Positions 46,338 through 56,817 of a stretch of DNA of 64,000 nucleotides are shown in pieces (within the stretch, counting starts at the first letter, position 1; each line of letters starts with the position of its first letter). The notes under the pieces were generated by a model, which had not been told where the DNA came from, did not search any database, and saw only the letters and a list, made by a program, of their open reading frames with translations. The DNA comes from Rubrivivax sp. A210 (GTDB taxonomy: Bacteria > Pseudomonadota > Gammaproteobacteria > Burkholderiales > Burkholderiaceae_C): positions 310,001-374,000 of the forward strand of contig NZ_CAJGBN010000034.1 in assembly GCF_904426505.1 (NCBI RefSeq), read 5' to 3'. The position numbers were made by a program, and so were the translations under genes.

Positions 46338-46426
46338 TGCCGGTAGTCGACGGGCGCGCCGGCCCGGTGCGTGCAGTCGGACCCGGTTTGCGGCTCTTGA
46401 CAGAGGCCTCAAAAAGGCCTTGCAAA

Positions 46427-46456
46427 CCCTTGTCTGCCTTAGAATCAACCCCATCT
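46427..46456 (+). promoter_or_regulatory. Heat-shock (sigma-32-type) promoter of ftsH
   Basis: CCCTTGTC (46427-46434) and CCCCATCT (46449-46456) are separated by 14 bases, matching the E. coli heat-shock consensus (CCCTTGAA, about 14, CCCCATnT) in both boxes and spacing. It lies 65 bases before the ftsH start. A TAGAAT at 46440-46445 might serve a second, sigma-70 promoter. Confidence 0.6.
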
Positions 46457-46520
46457 GCCGTGGAATCCGGCGCGGCGGTCTTCGCTGCGCGGAACCGCTG
46501 AATTGGAAGAAGGAGCCGCG

Positions 46521-48425
<1,905 letters not shown>

Positions 48426-48452
48426 GCGGATTCGCCCGGTTCCGATCGCGAG

Positions 48453-48480
48453 GCGGGGCAGCGGCCCCGCTTTGCCTTTG
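48453..48480 (+). terminator. Intrinsic-terminator-like hairpin after ftsH
   Basis: GCGGGGC (48453-48459), loop AGCG, GCCCCGC (48464-48470), then TTTGCCTTTG. The U-run is interrupted, so efficiency may be moderate. Confidence 0.55.
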
Positions 48481-48551
48481 CTGCCCGGCAGTTTTTGCAT
48501 CTCCCAGCCTGTCTCGCCTTGCGCGCCACGCCCGACTGTCGCCCCGACCCG

Positions 48552-49394
48552 ATGCGCTGGCTGACCACCCGCCACGCCATCGACCTCACGCGCCCGCGCG
48601 TGATGGCCATCGTCAATGTCACGCCCGATTCCTTTTCCGATGGGGGCCGGCATGACGAGGCCTCTGCCGCCATAGCCCACTGTGAGCGCCTGCTGGCCGA
48701 CGGCGCCGACATCCTGGACATCGGCGGCGAATCGACGCGGCCCGGTGCGGCATTGATCGACGATGCCACCGAATGCGCCCGCGTGCTGCCGGTGCTGCGC
48801 GCCGCACTCACGCTGGGTGTGCCAGTCTCGGTGGACACCAGCTCGCCGGCGCTGATGCGCCAGGCGCTGGATCTGGGCGCCGACATCATCAACGATGTGC
48901 GCTCGCTGCGCCGGCCCGGAGCGCTGGCCTGCCTGGCGGCCCACGGCCGCGCCGGCATCTGCCTGATGCACATGCGTGGCGAGCCCGCCACCATGGCCGC
49001 CGACACCGTCTATGGCGATGTCGTCGGCGAGGTTGGCGCCTTCCTCGCGCAGCGCCTGGCCGAGGTGAGGGCGGCCGGCATAGACCCCGAGCGCATCGTG
49101 CTCGACCCCGGCATCGGCTTCGCCAAGCGCTCCGCGCACAACCTGCAGCTGCTGGCGCGCCAGGCAGAACTGCTGGCGCTGGGACGGCCGTTGCTGGTGG
49201 GCTGGTCGCGCAAGGGCACGCTGGGCCGCATCACCGGGCGTGTAGCGGGTGAGCTGCAGGCGGCCAGCGCCGCTGCCGCGCTGATCGCGGTGGTGCGTGG
49301 CGCGGCCATCGTGCGCGTCCACGATGTGCGTGCCACGGTCGACGCGCTGCGTGTGCTGCACGCGGTGCAGCTCGGCCGCATCGAGGCCGGCTGA
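48552..49394 (+). CDS. folP: Dihydropteroate synthase
   Basis: A 280-residue TIM-barrel enzyme that joins p-aminobenzoate to the pterin precursor of folate, the sulfonamide target. MAIVNVTPDSFSDGG, ILDIGGESTRPGA, INDVRSL, and VLDPGIGFAKR plus LLVGWSRKGTLGRITGR are the standard motifs, including the pterin-binding Asp, Asn and Lys. ATG (MRWLTTRH) is chosen to match family length; the sequence before it has no ribosome site. It sits between ftsH and glmM as in most Beta- and Gammaproteobacteria. Confidence 0.95.
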   Translation: MRWLTTRHAIDLTRPRVMAIVNVTPDSFSDGGRHDEASAAIAHCERLLADGADILDIGGESTRPGAALIDDATECARVLPVLRAALTLGVPVSVDTSSPALMRQALDLGADIINDVRSLRRPGALACLAAHGRAGICLMHMRGEPATMAADTVYGDVVGEVGAFLAQRLAEVRAAGIDPERIVLDPGIGFAKRSAHNLQLLARQAELLALGRPLLVGWSRKGTLGRITGRVAGELQAASAAAALIAVVRGAAIVRVHDVRATVDALRVLHAVQLGRIEAG

Positions 49395-49414
49395 GCCGGC
49401 ACAAATCCTCACGC

Positions 49415-49443
49415 GGCGATGCCGGCCCGGCCCGAGCATCGCC
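49415..49443 (+). terminator. Hairpin between folP and glmM
   Basis: GGCGATGC (49415-49422) and GCATCGCC (49436-49443) form a perfect 8-bp stem with a 13-base loop. No U-run follows, so it may only pause or protect RNA. Confidence 0.3.
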
Positions 49444-49494
49444 ACCCGGAAACAGAATCGGCAAAAGCAGAAGCGGGCAAGGGGGCCTGACGAC

Positions 49495-50829
49495 ATGAGC
49501 AGACAGTATTTCGGTACCGATGGCATACGCGGCACGGTCGGCAGGCCGCCGATCACGCCGGATTTCATGCTGCGCCTGGGCCACGCCGTCGGCCGTGTGC
49601 TCCGCCGCAGCACCGCGCGCCCGACGGTGCTGATCGGCAAGGACACGCGCATCTCGGGCTACATGCTCGAATCCTCGCTCGAAGCCGGCTTCGCCTCGGC
49701 CGGCGTCGACGTGCTGCTCAGCGGCCCCCTGCCCACGCCCGGCGTCGCCTACCTCACACGCGCGCTGCGGCTGGATCTGGGCGTGGTCATCAGCGCCTCG
49801 CACAACCCTTTCGACGACAACGGCGTCAAGTTCTTCTCCTCGGGCGGCGAGAAGCTGTCCGACGATTGGGAGGTCGATGTCGAGGTCGTGCTGGCGCAGG
49901 CGCCGCAGTGGGTGGATTCGGCCGGCCTGGGCAAGGCGCGGCGGCTGGAAGACGCCCGCGGACGCTACATCGAGTTCTGCAAGGGCACGGTGCCGCACAG
50001 CCTGTCACTGCGCGGCATGAAGATCGTCGTCGACGCGGCCCATGGCGCGGCCTACCACGTCGCGCCCGATGTCTTCCACGAACTCGGCGCCACGGTGGTG
50101 ACCATAGGCTGCGCCCCCGACGGCCTCAACATCAACCAGGGCGTGGGCGCGACCGCGCCGCAGGCCCTGGTGCAGGCCGTGGCCGAGCACCGCGCCGACT
50201 ACGGTATCGCGCTCGACGGCGATGCCGACCGCCTGCAGCTGGTCGACGCCCAGGGTCGGCTCTACAACGGCGACGAACTGCTGTACGTGATGGCCGCCGA
50301 CCGCCTGGCGCAGAAGCAGGCGGTGCCGGGCGTGGTGGGCACGCTGATGACCAACATCGCCATCGAGCAGGCGCTGGCGCGCCAGGCCGTGCCCCTGGTG
50401 CGTGCCAAGGTCGGCGACCGCTATGTGCTCGAGGAACTGGCGGCGCGCGGCTGGCAATTGGGCGGCGAAAGCTCCGGCCACCTGCTGGCGCTGGACCGCC
50501 ACACCACCGGCGACGGCATCGTCAGCTCGCTGCAGATCCTGCAGGCGGTGCGGCGCAGCGGGCGCACGCTGGACGCGCTGCTGGAAGGCGTCACGCTCTA
50601 TCCGCAGACCATGATCAATGTGCGCCTGCCCGAGGGCAGCGACTGGAAGAGCAATGTGCGCCTCACCGACGCCCGCGAAACCGCCGAGCGAGCGTTGGGC
50701 GACAGTGGCCGCGTGCTCATCCGCGCCTCGGGCACCGAGCCGGTGCTGCGCGTGATGGTCGAGGCGCGCGACGCGGCGCTGGGCCGCCGCTGCGCCCAGC
50801 AGATGGCCGACGCCGCCGCCCGCGGCTGA
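49495..50829 (+). CDS. glmM: Phosphoglucosamine mutase
   Basis: A 444-residue enzyme from ATG (MSRQYFGTDGIRG), with AAGGGGG upstream. The active-site serine lies in VISASHNPFDDNG (about residue 101), the magnesium loop is DGDADR, the sugar-binding loop GGESSGH and the phosphate-binding loop RASGTEPVLRV. It converts glucosamine-6-phosphate to glucosamine-1-phosphate for UDP-GlcNAc, and so supplies precursor for peptidoglycan and for amino-sugar glycans such as those the polysaccharide locus might use. Confidence 0.97.
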   Translation: MSRQYFGTDGIRGTVGRPPITPDFMLRLGHAVGRVLRRSTARPTVLIGKDTRISGYMLESSLEAGFASAGVDVLLSGPLPTPGVAYLTRALRLDLGVVISASHNPFDDNGVKFFSSGGEKLSDDWEVDVEVVLAQAPQWVDSAGLGKARRLEDARGRYIEFCKGTVPHSLSLRGMKIVVDAAHGAAYHVAPDVFHELGATVVTIGCAPDGLNINQGVGATAPQALVQAVAEHRADYGIALDGDADRLQLVDAQGRLYNGDELLYVMAADRLAQKQAVPGVVGTLMTNIAIEQALARQAVPLVRAKVGDRYVLEELAARGWQLGGESSGHLLALDRHTTGDGIVSSLQILQAVRRSGRTLDALLEGVTLYPQTMINVRLPEGSDWKSNVRLTDARETAERALGDSGRVLIRASGTEPVLRVMVEARDAALGRRCAQQMADAAARG

Positions 50830-50863
50830 AGCGCGCGGCGCCTCAGCCGCTGCCGCCCGGGAT

Positions 50864-51364
50864 TTATTTCTTGGGCGGCATCAGCACGCGGTCGACGAGG
50901 TGTACGACGCCGTTGCTGGCCTTGATGTCGGCCTGCTCGACGACGGCGTCTTCCACGGTGATGAAGCCGCCCGACTTGGCCAGCGCCAGGTTGGCGCCGT
51001 TGACGGTCTTCACATTGCCCTGCTTGATCGCGGCCGCCGGCGAGTTGCCCGCGACGACGTGGTAGCTCAGCACGGCCTTGAGCTGTTCCTTGTTGGCCGC
51101 GAGTTCGGCCAGCGTCTTGGCCGGCACGGCCTTGAAGGCGGCATCGCTGGGCGCGAACACCGTATAGGGGCCGGCGCTGGCCAGGGTCTCGCCCAGGCCG
51201 GCGTCCTTGACGAGGCGGGCCAGCGTCTGGGTCGAGGCATTGCGGCCCAAGGTCTCGGTGAGCGTGGCCGGGGCCGGTGTGGTGGCGCAGCCGGCGGTAG
51301 CCGCCAGGGTTGCCAGGGCGGCCAGGGAAGCGATGAGGGTAAGGGCTTGGCGACGGGCGTACAT
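50864..51364 (-). CDS. Fasciclin-domain lipoprotein
   Basis: A 166-residue protein with a lipoprotein signal (lipobox ATAGC, Cys about residue 26) and a single fasciclin/FAS1 domain: LVKDAGLGETLASAGPYTVFAPSDAAF, the LKAVLSYHVVAG strand and NGVVHLVDRVLMPP ending. FAS1 domains mediate adhesion or surface interactions; the bacterial role is usually unknown. It converges with glmM and diverges from pstS, sharing the region that holds the Pho box, so phosphate control is possible but not shown. Confidence 0.88.
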   Translation of the reverse strand: MYARRQALTLIASLAALATLAATAGCATTPAPATLTETLGRNASTQTLARLVKDAGLGETLASAGPYTVFAPSDAAFKAVPAKTLAELAANKEQLKAVLSYHVVAGNSPAAAIKQGNVKTVNGANLALAKSGGFITVEDAVVEQADIKASNGVVHLVDRVLMPPKK

Positions 51365-51472
51365 GCGGTGGGCACTCCTGCGGGATGAAAATGCGGGCAG
51401 GCTATGCCGGACAAGTGACGCTTTCGTGACGGTTTCGCGGCGGCATGTGTCAACGCCCCGGGGTCGCCGGAT

Positions 51473-51506
51473 TGGTCAAACGCCTGTCACAAAAGGCTTC
51501 TAGAGT
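51473..51506 (+). promoter_or_regulatory. Pho box and -10 element of the pst operon
   Basis: Two half-sites with GTCA cores lie 11 bases apart: TGGTCAA (51473-51479) and a perfect CTGTCAC (51484-51490). A -10-like TAGAGT (51501-51506) follows after 10 bases, the geometry of PhoB-activated promoters. A further 11-base-spaced GTGACG repeat (51415 and 51426) reads as a Pho-like repeat on the other strand. Confidence 0.6.
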
Positions 51507-51542
51507 GCGTCACACTGCGTCAACATCCGAAAGACCATCCTC

Positions 51543-52577
51543 ATGACCGTGATCCGCCTCCTGGCCCTGTCGTCCACCTTTCTGCTCGCAAACTCGGCCG
51601 TGCTGGCCCAGGACGTGACCGGTGCCGGCGCCACCTTCCCGGCGCCGATCTATGCCAAGTGGGCCGATGCCTACAACAAGGCCTCGGGTGCCCGTATCAA
51701 CTACCAGTCGGTGGGCTCGGGTGCCGGCATCCGCCAGATTCGCGGCAAGACGGTTGATTTCGGTGCCTCCGACATGCCGTTGACCGATGCCGAACTGGCC
51801 AAGGACGGCATGGTCCAGTTCCCCACCGTCATCGGCGGTGTGGTGCCGGTGGTCAACATCAAGGGCATCGCCCCGGGCCAGATCCGCCTCACGGGCCAGG
51901 TGCTGGGCGACATCTACCTGGGCAAGATCACGAAGTGGAACGACGCCGCGCTCACGGCGCTGAACCCCGGCGTGCCGCTGCCCGATGCCGACATCGCCCC
52001 GGTGCGCCGCGCCGACGGCTCGGGCACGACCTTTATCTTCACCAACTACCTGTCCAAGGTGAATGCCGAGTGGAAGACCAAGGTCGGTGAAGGCACGGCC
52101 GTCAACTGGCCGGCCGGCGCCGGCGGCAAGGGCAACGAGGGCGTGGCCGCCTTCGTGCAGCGCCTGCCCAACTCGATCGGCTATGTCGAGTACGCCTACG
52201 TCAAGCAGAACAAGATGACGTACACGCTGATGCGCAACAAGGACGGCCAGTTCGTGGCGCCCAGCGACAGCGCCTTCAAGGCCGCCGCGGCCGGTGCCGA
52301 CTGGAACAAGACCTTCTTCCAGATCACCACCGAACAGCCGGGCAAGGAAGCCTGGCCGCTGACCAACCCGACCTACATCCTGATGTACAAGCAGCAGGAC
52401 AAGCCGGTCAACGCCAGCAATGCGCTCAAGTTCTTCGAATGGGCCTACAACAACGGCGACAAGCTGGCCGACGATCTCGACTACGTGCCGCTGCCGGCCA
52501 CCGTGAAAGATCTGGTACGCAAGCAGTGGGCCGAGCAGATCAAGGACGGCGCCGGCAAGCCCATCGCCTTCAAGTGA
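51543..52577 (+). CDS. pstS: Phosphate-binding periplasmic protein PstS
   Basis: A 344-residue protein with a signal peptide cut after VLAQ (about residue 22). The phosphate pocket segments are GAGATFPAPIYAKWADAY at the mature N-terminus, SGAGIRQI, DFGASDMPL, and RADGSGTTFIFTNYL. It delivers phosphate to PstCA. First gene of a complete pst-pho set and preceded by a Pho box. A stem-loop separates it from pstC. Confidence 0.97.
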   Translation: MTVIRLLALSSTFLLANSAVLAQDVTGAGATFPAPIYAKWADAYNKASGARINYQSVGSGAGIRQIRGKTVDFGASDMPLTDAELAKDGMVQFPTVIGGVVPVVNIKGIAPGQIRLTGQVLGDIYLGKITKWNDAALTALNPGVPLPDADIAPVRRADGSGTTFIFTNYLSKVNAEWKTKVGEGTAVNWPAGAGGKGNEGVAAFVQRLPNSIGYVEYAYVKQNKMTYTLMRNKDGQFVAPSDSAFKAAAAGADWNKTFFQITTEQPGKEAWPLTNPTYILMYKQQDKPVNASNALKFFEWAYNNGDKLADDLDYVPLPATVKDLVRKQWAEQIKDGAGKPIAFK

Positions 52578-52590
52578 CGTGACGGACCAT

Positions 52591-52618
52591 CCCCGCGCGA
52601 CTGAACCCCTGCGCGGGG
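52591..52618 (+). terminator. Stem-loop between pstS and pstC
   Basis: CCCCGCGC (52591-52598) pairs perfectly with GCGCGGGG (52611-52618) around a 12-base loop. There is no U-run. Such hairpins after binding-protein genes protect the upstream mRNA or trim read-through, giving more PstS than membrane subunits. It also argues that pstC translation starts after it. Confidence 0.55.
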
Positions 52619-52659
52619 ACGGCACCATCCTTTCCGAACCCTCGACGAGCGGAGGCAAT

Positions 52660-53682
52660 TTGGCCGCAACGCTACCTGCCAGTCCCTACGCAGAGGACGG
52701 CCAAATCGAACGCACCCAGCCGCGCGGCAACCCGCCGCCGCGGCGGCGCGTGTGGCCCTGGGCCGACCTGGCCTTCTCGGCGCTGGCGCACGGCGCGGCC
52801 TGGGTCACGCTGCTGCTGCTGGCCGGCATCATCGCCTCGCTCATGGTCGGCGCCTGGCCGGCCATCCAGGGCTTCGGCCTGGGCTTCCTGGTTTCCACCG
52901 AATGGGATCCAGTGCAGCTCAAGTTCGGCGGCCTGGTGATGATCTATGGCACGCTGATGACCTCGATCATCGCCCTCGTCATCGCGGTGCCGGTGAGCTT
53001 CGGCATCGCCGTCTTCCTGACCGAGCTGTCGCCCAAGTGGCTCAAGCGTCCGCTGGGCGTGGCCATCGAGTTGCTGGCGGCCGTGCCGTCCATCGTCTAC
53101 GGCATGTGGGGCCTGCTCGTCTTCGGCCCCATCCTGGCCACCTATGTGCAGCAGCCGCTGCAGAAGATTTTTGCCGGCGTGCCCATGCTGGGCACGCTGT
53201 TCTCGGGCCCGCCGGTGGGCATCGGCATCCTGTCGGCCGGCATCATCCTGGCCATCATGGTGATTCCCTACATCGCCTCGGTGATGCGCGATGTCTTCGA
53301 GACCACGCCGCCCATGCTCAAGGAATCGGCCTATGGCCTGGGCTCGACGACCTGGGAAGTGGTCTCGCGCGTGGTGCTTCCCTACACCAAGACCGGTGTC
53401 GTCGGCGCCATCATGCTGGGCCTGGGGCGGGCGCTGGGCGAGACGATGGCGGTCACCTTCGTCATCGGCAACTTCAACCAGCTCGATTCGCTCTCGCTGT
53501 TCCAGGCGGCCAACAGCATCACCTCGGCACTGGCCAACGAGTTCGCCGAGGCCGGCGAGGGCCTGCACCAGGCTTCGCTGATCTATCTCGGTCTGGTGCT
53601 GTTCTTCATCACCTTCGTCGTGCTCGCCCTGTCCAAGCTGCTGCTGTCCAAGCTGCGCCAGGGTGAAGGGAGCCGCACATGA
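52660..53682 (+). CDS. pstC: Phosphate ABC permease PstC
   Basis: About 340 residues with six membrane helices. I prefer TTG (AATLPASPYAED follows), which has GGAGG just upstream and lies past the stem-loop; a GTG at 52579, two bases after the pstS stop, would add 27 residues but place the hairpin inside the coding region. The permease signature is in the ESAYGLGSTTWEVVSRVVLPYTKTG loop (EAA motif), and LGETMAVTFVIGN is typical of PstC. Forms the channel with PstA. Confidence 0.93.
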   Translation: MAATLPASPYAEDGQIERTQPRGNPPPRRRVWPWADLAFSALAHGAAWVTLLLLAGIIASLMVGAWPAIQGFGLGFLVSTEWDPVQLKFGGLVMIYGTLMTSIIALVIAVPVSFGIAVFLTELSPKWLKRPLGVAIELLAAVPSIVYGMWGLLVFGPILATYVQQPLQKIFAGVPMLGTLFSGPPVGIGILSAGIILAIMVIPYIASVMRDVFETTPPMLKESAYGLGSTTWEVVSRVVLPYTKTGVVGAIMLGLGRALGETMAVTFVIGNFNQLDSLSLFQAANSITSALANEFAEAGEGLHQASLIYLGLVLFFITFVVLALSKLLLSKLRQGEGSRT

Positions 53683-54545
53683 GCTTCGCCTCCCTCGACA
53701 CCGGCCGCCTGGCCCTGTACCGCAAGCGCAAGCTCGTCAACGCGCTGGCGCTGACGCTGGCGCTGTCGGCGATGGCCTTCGGCGTCTTCTGGCTGGTCTG
53801 GATCCTCGTCGAGACCGTGCGCCTGGGCCTGGGCGGCCTGGCCTGGTCGGTGTTCACCGAGTCGACACCGCCGCCGCAGGCCGAAACCGGCGGCCTGGCC
53901 AATGCCATCGTCGGCTCGGCCATCATGGTCTCGCTGGCCACGCTGGTGGGCACGCCCATCGGCGTGATGGCCGGCATCTACCTGGCCGAATATGGCAAGA
54001 AGACCTGGCTGGGTGCGGCCACCGGCTTCATCAACGACATCCTGTTGTCGGCGCCGTCCATCGTGATCGGCCTCTTCATCTACTCGGCCGTGGTGGCGAC
54101 GACCAAGACCTTCTCCGCCTTTGCCGGCGTGCTGGCGCTGGCGCTGATCGTGATTCCGGTGGTGGTGCGCACCACCGAGAACATGCTGAGCCTGATTCCC
54201 AACGCGCTGCGCGAGGCCGCCTATGCGCTGGGCACGCCCAAGTGGAAGGTGATCGGCTCGGTCACTCTCAAGGCGGCGCGCGCCGGTGTCGTCACCGGCA
54301 TCCTGCTGGCGCTGGCGCGCATCGCCGGCGAGACGGCGCCGCTGCTCTTCACCGCGCTGTCCAACCAGTTCTTCACCACCAGCCTGGGCGAGCCCATGGC
54401 CAGCCTGCCGGTGACCATCTTCAAGTTCGCCATGAGCCCCTACGAGAACTGGCAGAAGCTCGCCTGGGCCGGCGTTTTCCTGATCACCGTGGGGGTGCTC
54501 GCGCTCAACATCCTGGCGCGCGTGTTCTTCCGCAACAAGCATTGA
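53679..54545 (+). CDS. pstA: Phosphate ABC permease PstA
   Basis: A 288-residue protein with six helices. The family segments are GVMAGIYLAEYG, the EAA loop REAAYALGTPKWKVIGSVTLKAA and IAGETAPLLFTAL, which pair it with PstC. ATGA overlap with pstC indicates coupled translation and equal subunit supply. Confidence 0.96.
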   Translation: MSFASLDTGRLALYRKRKLVNALALTLALSAMAFGVFWLVWILVETVRLGLGGLAWSVFTESTPPPQAETGGLANAIVGSAIMVSLATLVGTPIGVMAGIYLAEYGKKTWLGAATGFINDILLSAPSIVIGLFIYSAVVATTKTFSAFAGVLALALIVIPVVVRTTENMLSLIPNALREAAYALGTPKWKVIGSVTLKAARAGVVTGILLALARIAGETAPLLFTALSNQFFTTSLGEPMASLPVTIFKFAMSPYENWQKLAWAGVFLITVGVLALNILARVFFRNKH

Positions 54546-54561
54546 AGGGCCCACGGCAACC

Positions 54562-55347
54562 ATGGACACCCGTACCGACACCGCCGCCGGCGAGCGCATC
54601 AAGCTCTCGGTGCGCGACCTGAACTTCTATTACGGCAGCTTCCACGCGCTCAAGCACATCAACCTCGACATCCCCGAGCGCAAGGTCACGGCCTTCATCG
54701 GGCCCTCGGGTTGCGGCAAGAGTACGCTGCTGCGCACCTTCAACCGCATGTTCGAGCTCTACCCCGAGCAGCGCGCCGAGGGCAGCATCGCCATCGACGG
54801 CGAGAACATCCTCAACTCCAAGATCGACGTCACGCTGATCCGCGCCAAGATCGGCATGGTGTTCCAGAAGCCGACGCCGTTCCCGATGTCGATCTACGAC
54901 AACATCGCCTTCGGCGTGCGGCTGTTCGAGAGCCTGCCGCGCGTGGAGATGGACGAACGCGTCGAGTGGGCGCTCAAGAAGGCAGCGCTGTGGAACGAGG
55001 TCAAGGACAAGCTGGCGCAAAGCGGCTCCAGCCTCTCGGGCGGCCAGCAGCAGCGCCTGTGCATTGCCCGCGGCATCGCCATCAAGCCCGAGGTGCTGCT
55101 GCTTGACGAGCCCTGTTCGGCTCTGGATCCCATCAGCACTGGCAAGATCGAGGAGCTGATCCACGAGCTCAAGACCGACTACACGGTGCTCATCGTCACC
55201 CACAACATGCAGCAGGCCGCGCGCTGCAGCGACTACACCGCCTACATGTACCTCGGCGACCTGGTCGAGTTCGGTCCTACCGGCGAGCTGTTCATGAAGC
55301 CGAAGAAGAAGGACACCGAGGACTACATCACCGGCCGCTTCGGCTGA
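54562..55347 (+). CDS. pstB: Phosphate ABC ATPase PstB
   Basis: A 261-residue ATPase. Walker A GPSGCGKST, the PstB-typical RTFNRM and VFQKPTPFPMSIYDNIAFG segments, signature LSGGQQQR, Walker B LLLDEPCSALDP and the H-loop VTHNMQQAAR are intact. It drives phosphate uptake through PstCA and signals phosphate status with PhoU. Confidence 0.97.
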   Translation: MDTRTDTAAGERIKLSVRDLNFYYGSFHALKHINLDIPERKVTAFIGPSGCGKSTLLRTFNRMFELYPEQRAEGSIAIDGENILNSKIDVTLIRAKIGMVFQKPTPFPMSIYDNIAFGVRLFESLPRVEMDERVEWALKKAALWNEVKDKLAQSGSSLSGGQQQRLCIARGIAIKPEVLLLDEPCSALDPISTGKIEELIHELKTDYTVLIVTHNMQQAARCSDYTAYMYLGDLVEFGPTGELFMKPKKKDTEDYITGRFG

Positions 55348-55366
55348 CCGACCAGGAGTTCCCAGC

Positions 55367-56074
55367 ATGACGGACAAGCATCTCTCGACGCAGTTCGACT
55401 CCGAGCTCAGCGGCATCTCCAACCGCGTGCTCGAGATGGGCGGCCTGGTCGAATCCCAGGTCGCGCAGGCGCTCTACGCGCTCACCCACTTCAGCGACGA
55501 GACCGCCGCCCAGGTGCTGACGCAGGAAGAGCGCGTCAACCAGATGGAGGTCGAGATCGACCGCGATCTCTCGGCCATCATCGCGCGGCGCCAGCCCACG
55601 GCGCGTGACCTGCGCCTCCTGATCGCCGTCAGCAAGGCCATCGCCAACCTCGAGCGCGTGGGCGACGAGGCGGCGCGCATCGCGCGCACGGTGCAGCGCC
55701 TGATCGCCACCGGCGTCTCATCAAGGCTGCGCCTGCCGGTGGCCGACCTCGCCTTCGAGGCCGACCTCGCCATCGCCCAGCTGCGCAAATCGCTCGACGC
55801 CTTCGCCCGCCTGGACACGGCGCGCGCACTCGAGGTGCTCAAGCAGGACGACCAGATCGACCAGGAGTTCGACGGCCTGCTGCGCAAGCTCATCACCTAC
55901 ATGATGGAAGACCCGCGCACCATCTCCTCCAGCATCGACCTCGTCTTCGTGGCCAAGGCCATCGAGCGCGTGGGCGACCACGCCAAGAACCTGGCCGAGG
56001 CCATCATCTACGTCGTCAAGGGCACGGACGTGAGGCATTCCTCGATGGCCGAGGTCGAGAACGCCATCCGCTGA
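55367..56074 (+). CDS. phoU: Phosphate signalling protein PhoU
   Basis: A 235-residue all-helical protein made of two PhoU repeats, with the metal-binding E/DxxxD patterns (ERVGDEAARIA in the first half and ERVGDHAKNLAEAI in the second). AGGAG precedes ATG. It links PstB status to PhoR and represses the Pho response when phosphate is plentiful. Confidence 0.96.
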   Translation: MTDKHLSTQFDSELSGISNRVLEMGGLVESQVAQALYALTHFSDETAAQVLTQEERVNQMEVEIDRDLSAIIARRQPTARDLRLLIAVSKAIANLERVGDEAARIARTVQRLIATGVSSRLRLPVADLAFEADLAIAQLRKSLDAFARLDTARALEVLKQDDQIDQEFDGLLRKLITYMMEDPRTISSSIDLVFVAKAIERVGDHAKNLAEAIIYVVKGTDVRHSSMAEVENAIR

Positions 56075-56090
56075 GCGCCCAGGAACCCCC

Positions 56091-56804
<714 letters not shown>

Positions 56805-56817
56805 ATCGGGCGGCAGC

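Noticed and set aside
46397..46402. Perfect TTGACA as a sigma-70 -35 box for ftsH
   Set aside because: No acceptable -10 lies 16 to 18 bases downstream; the heat-shock match is better supported.
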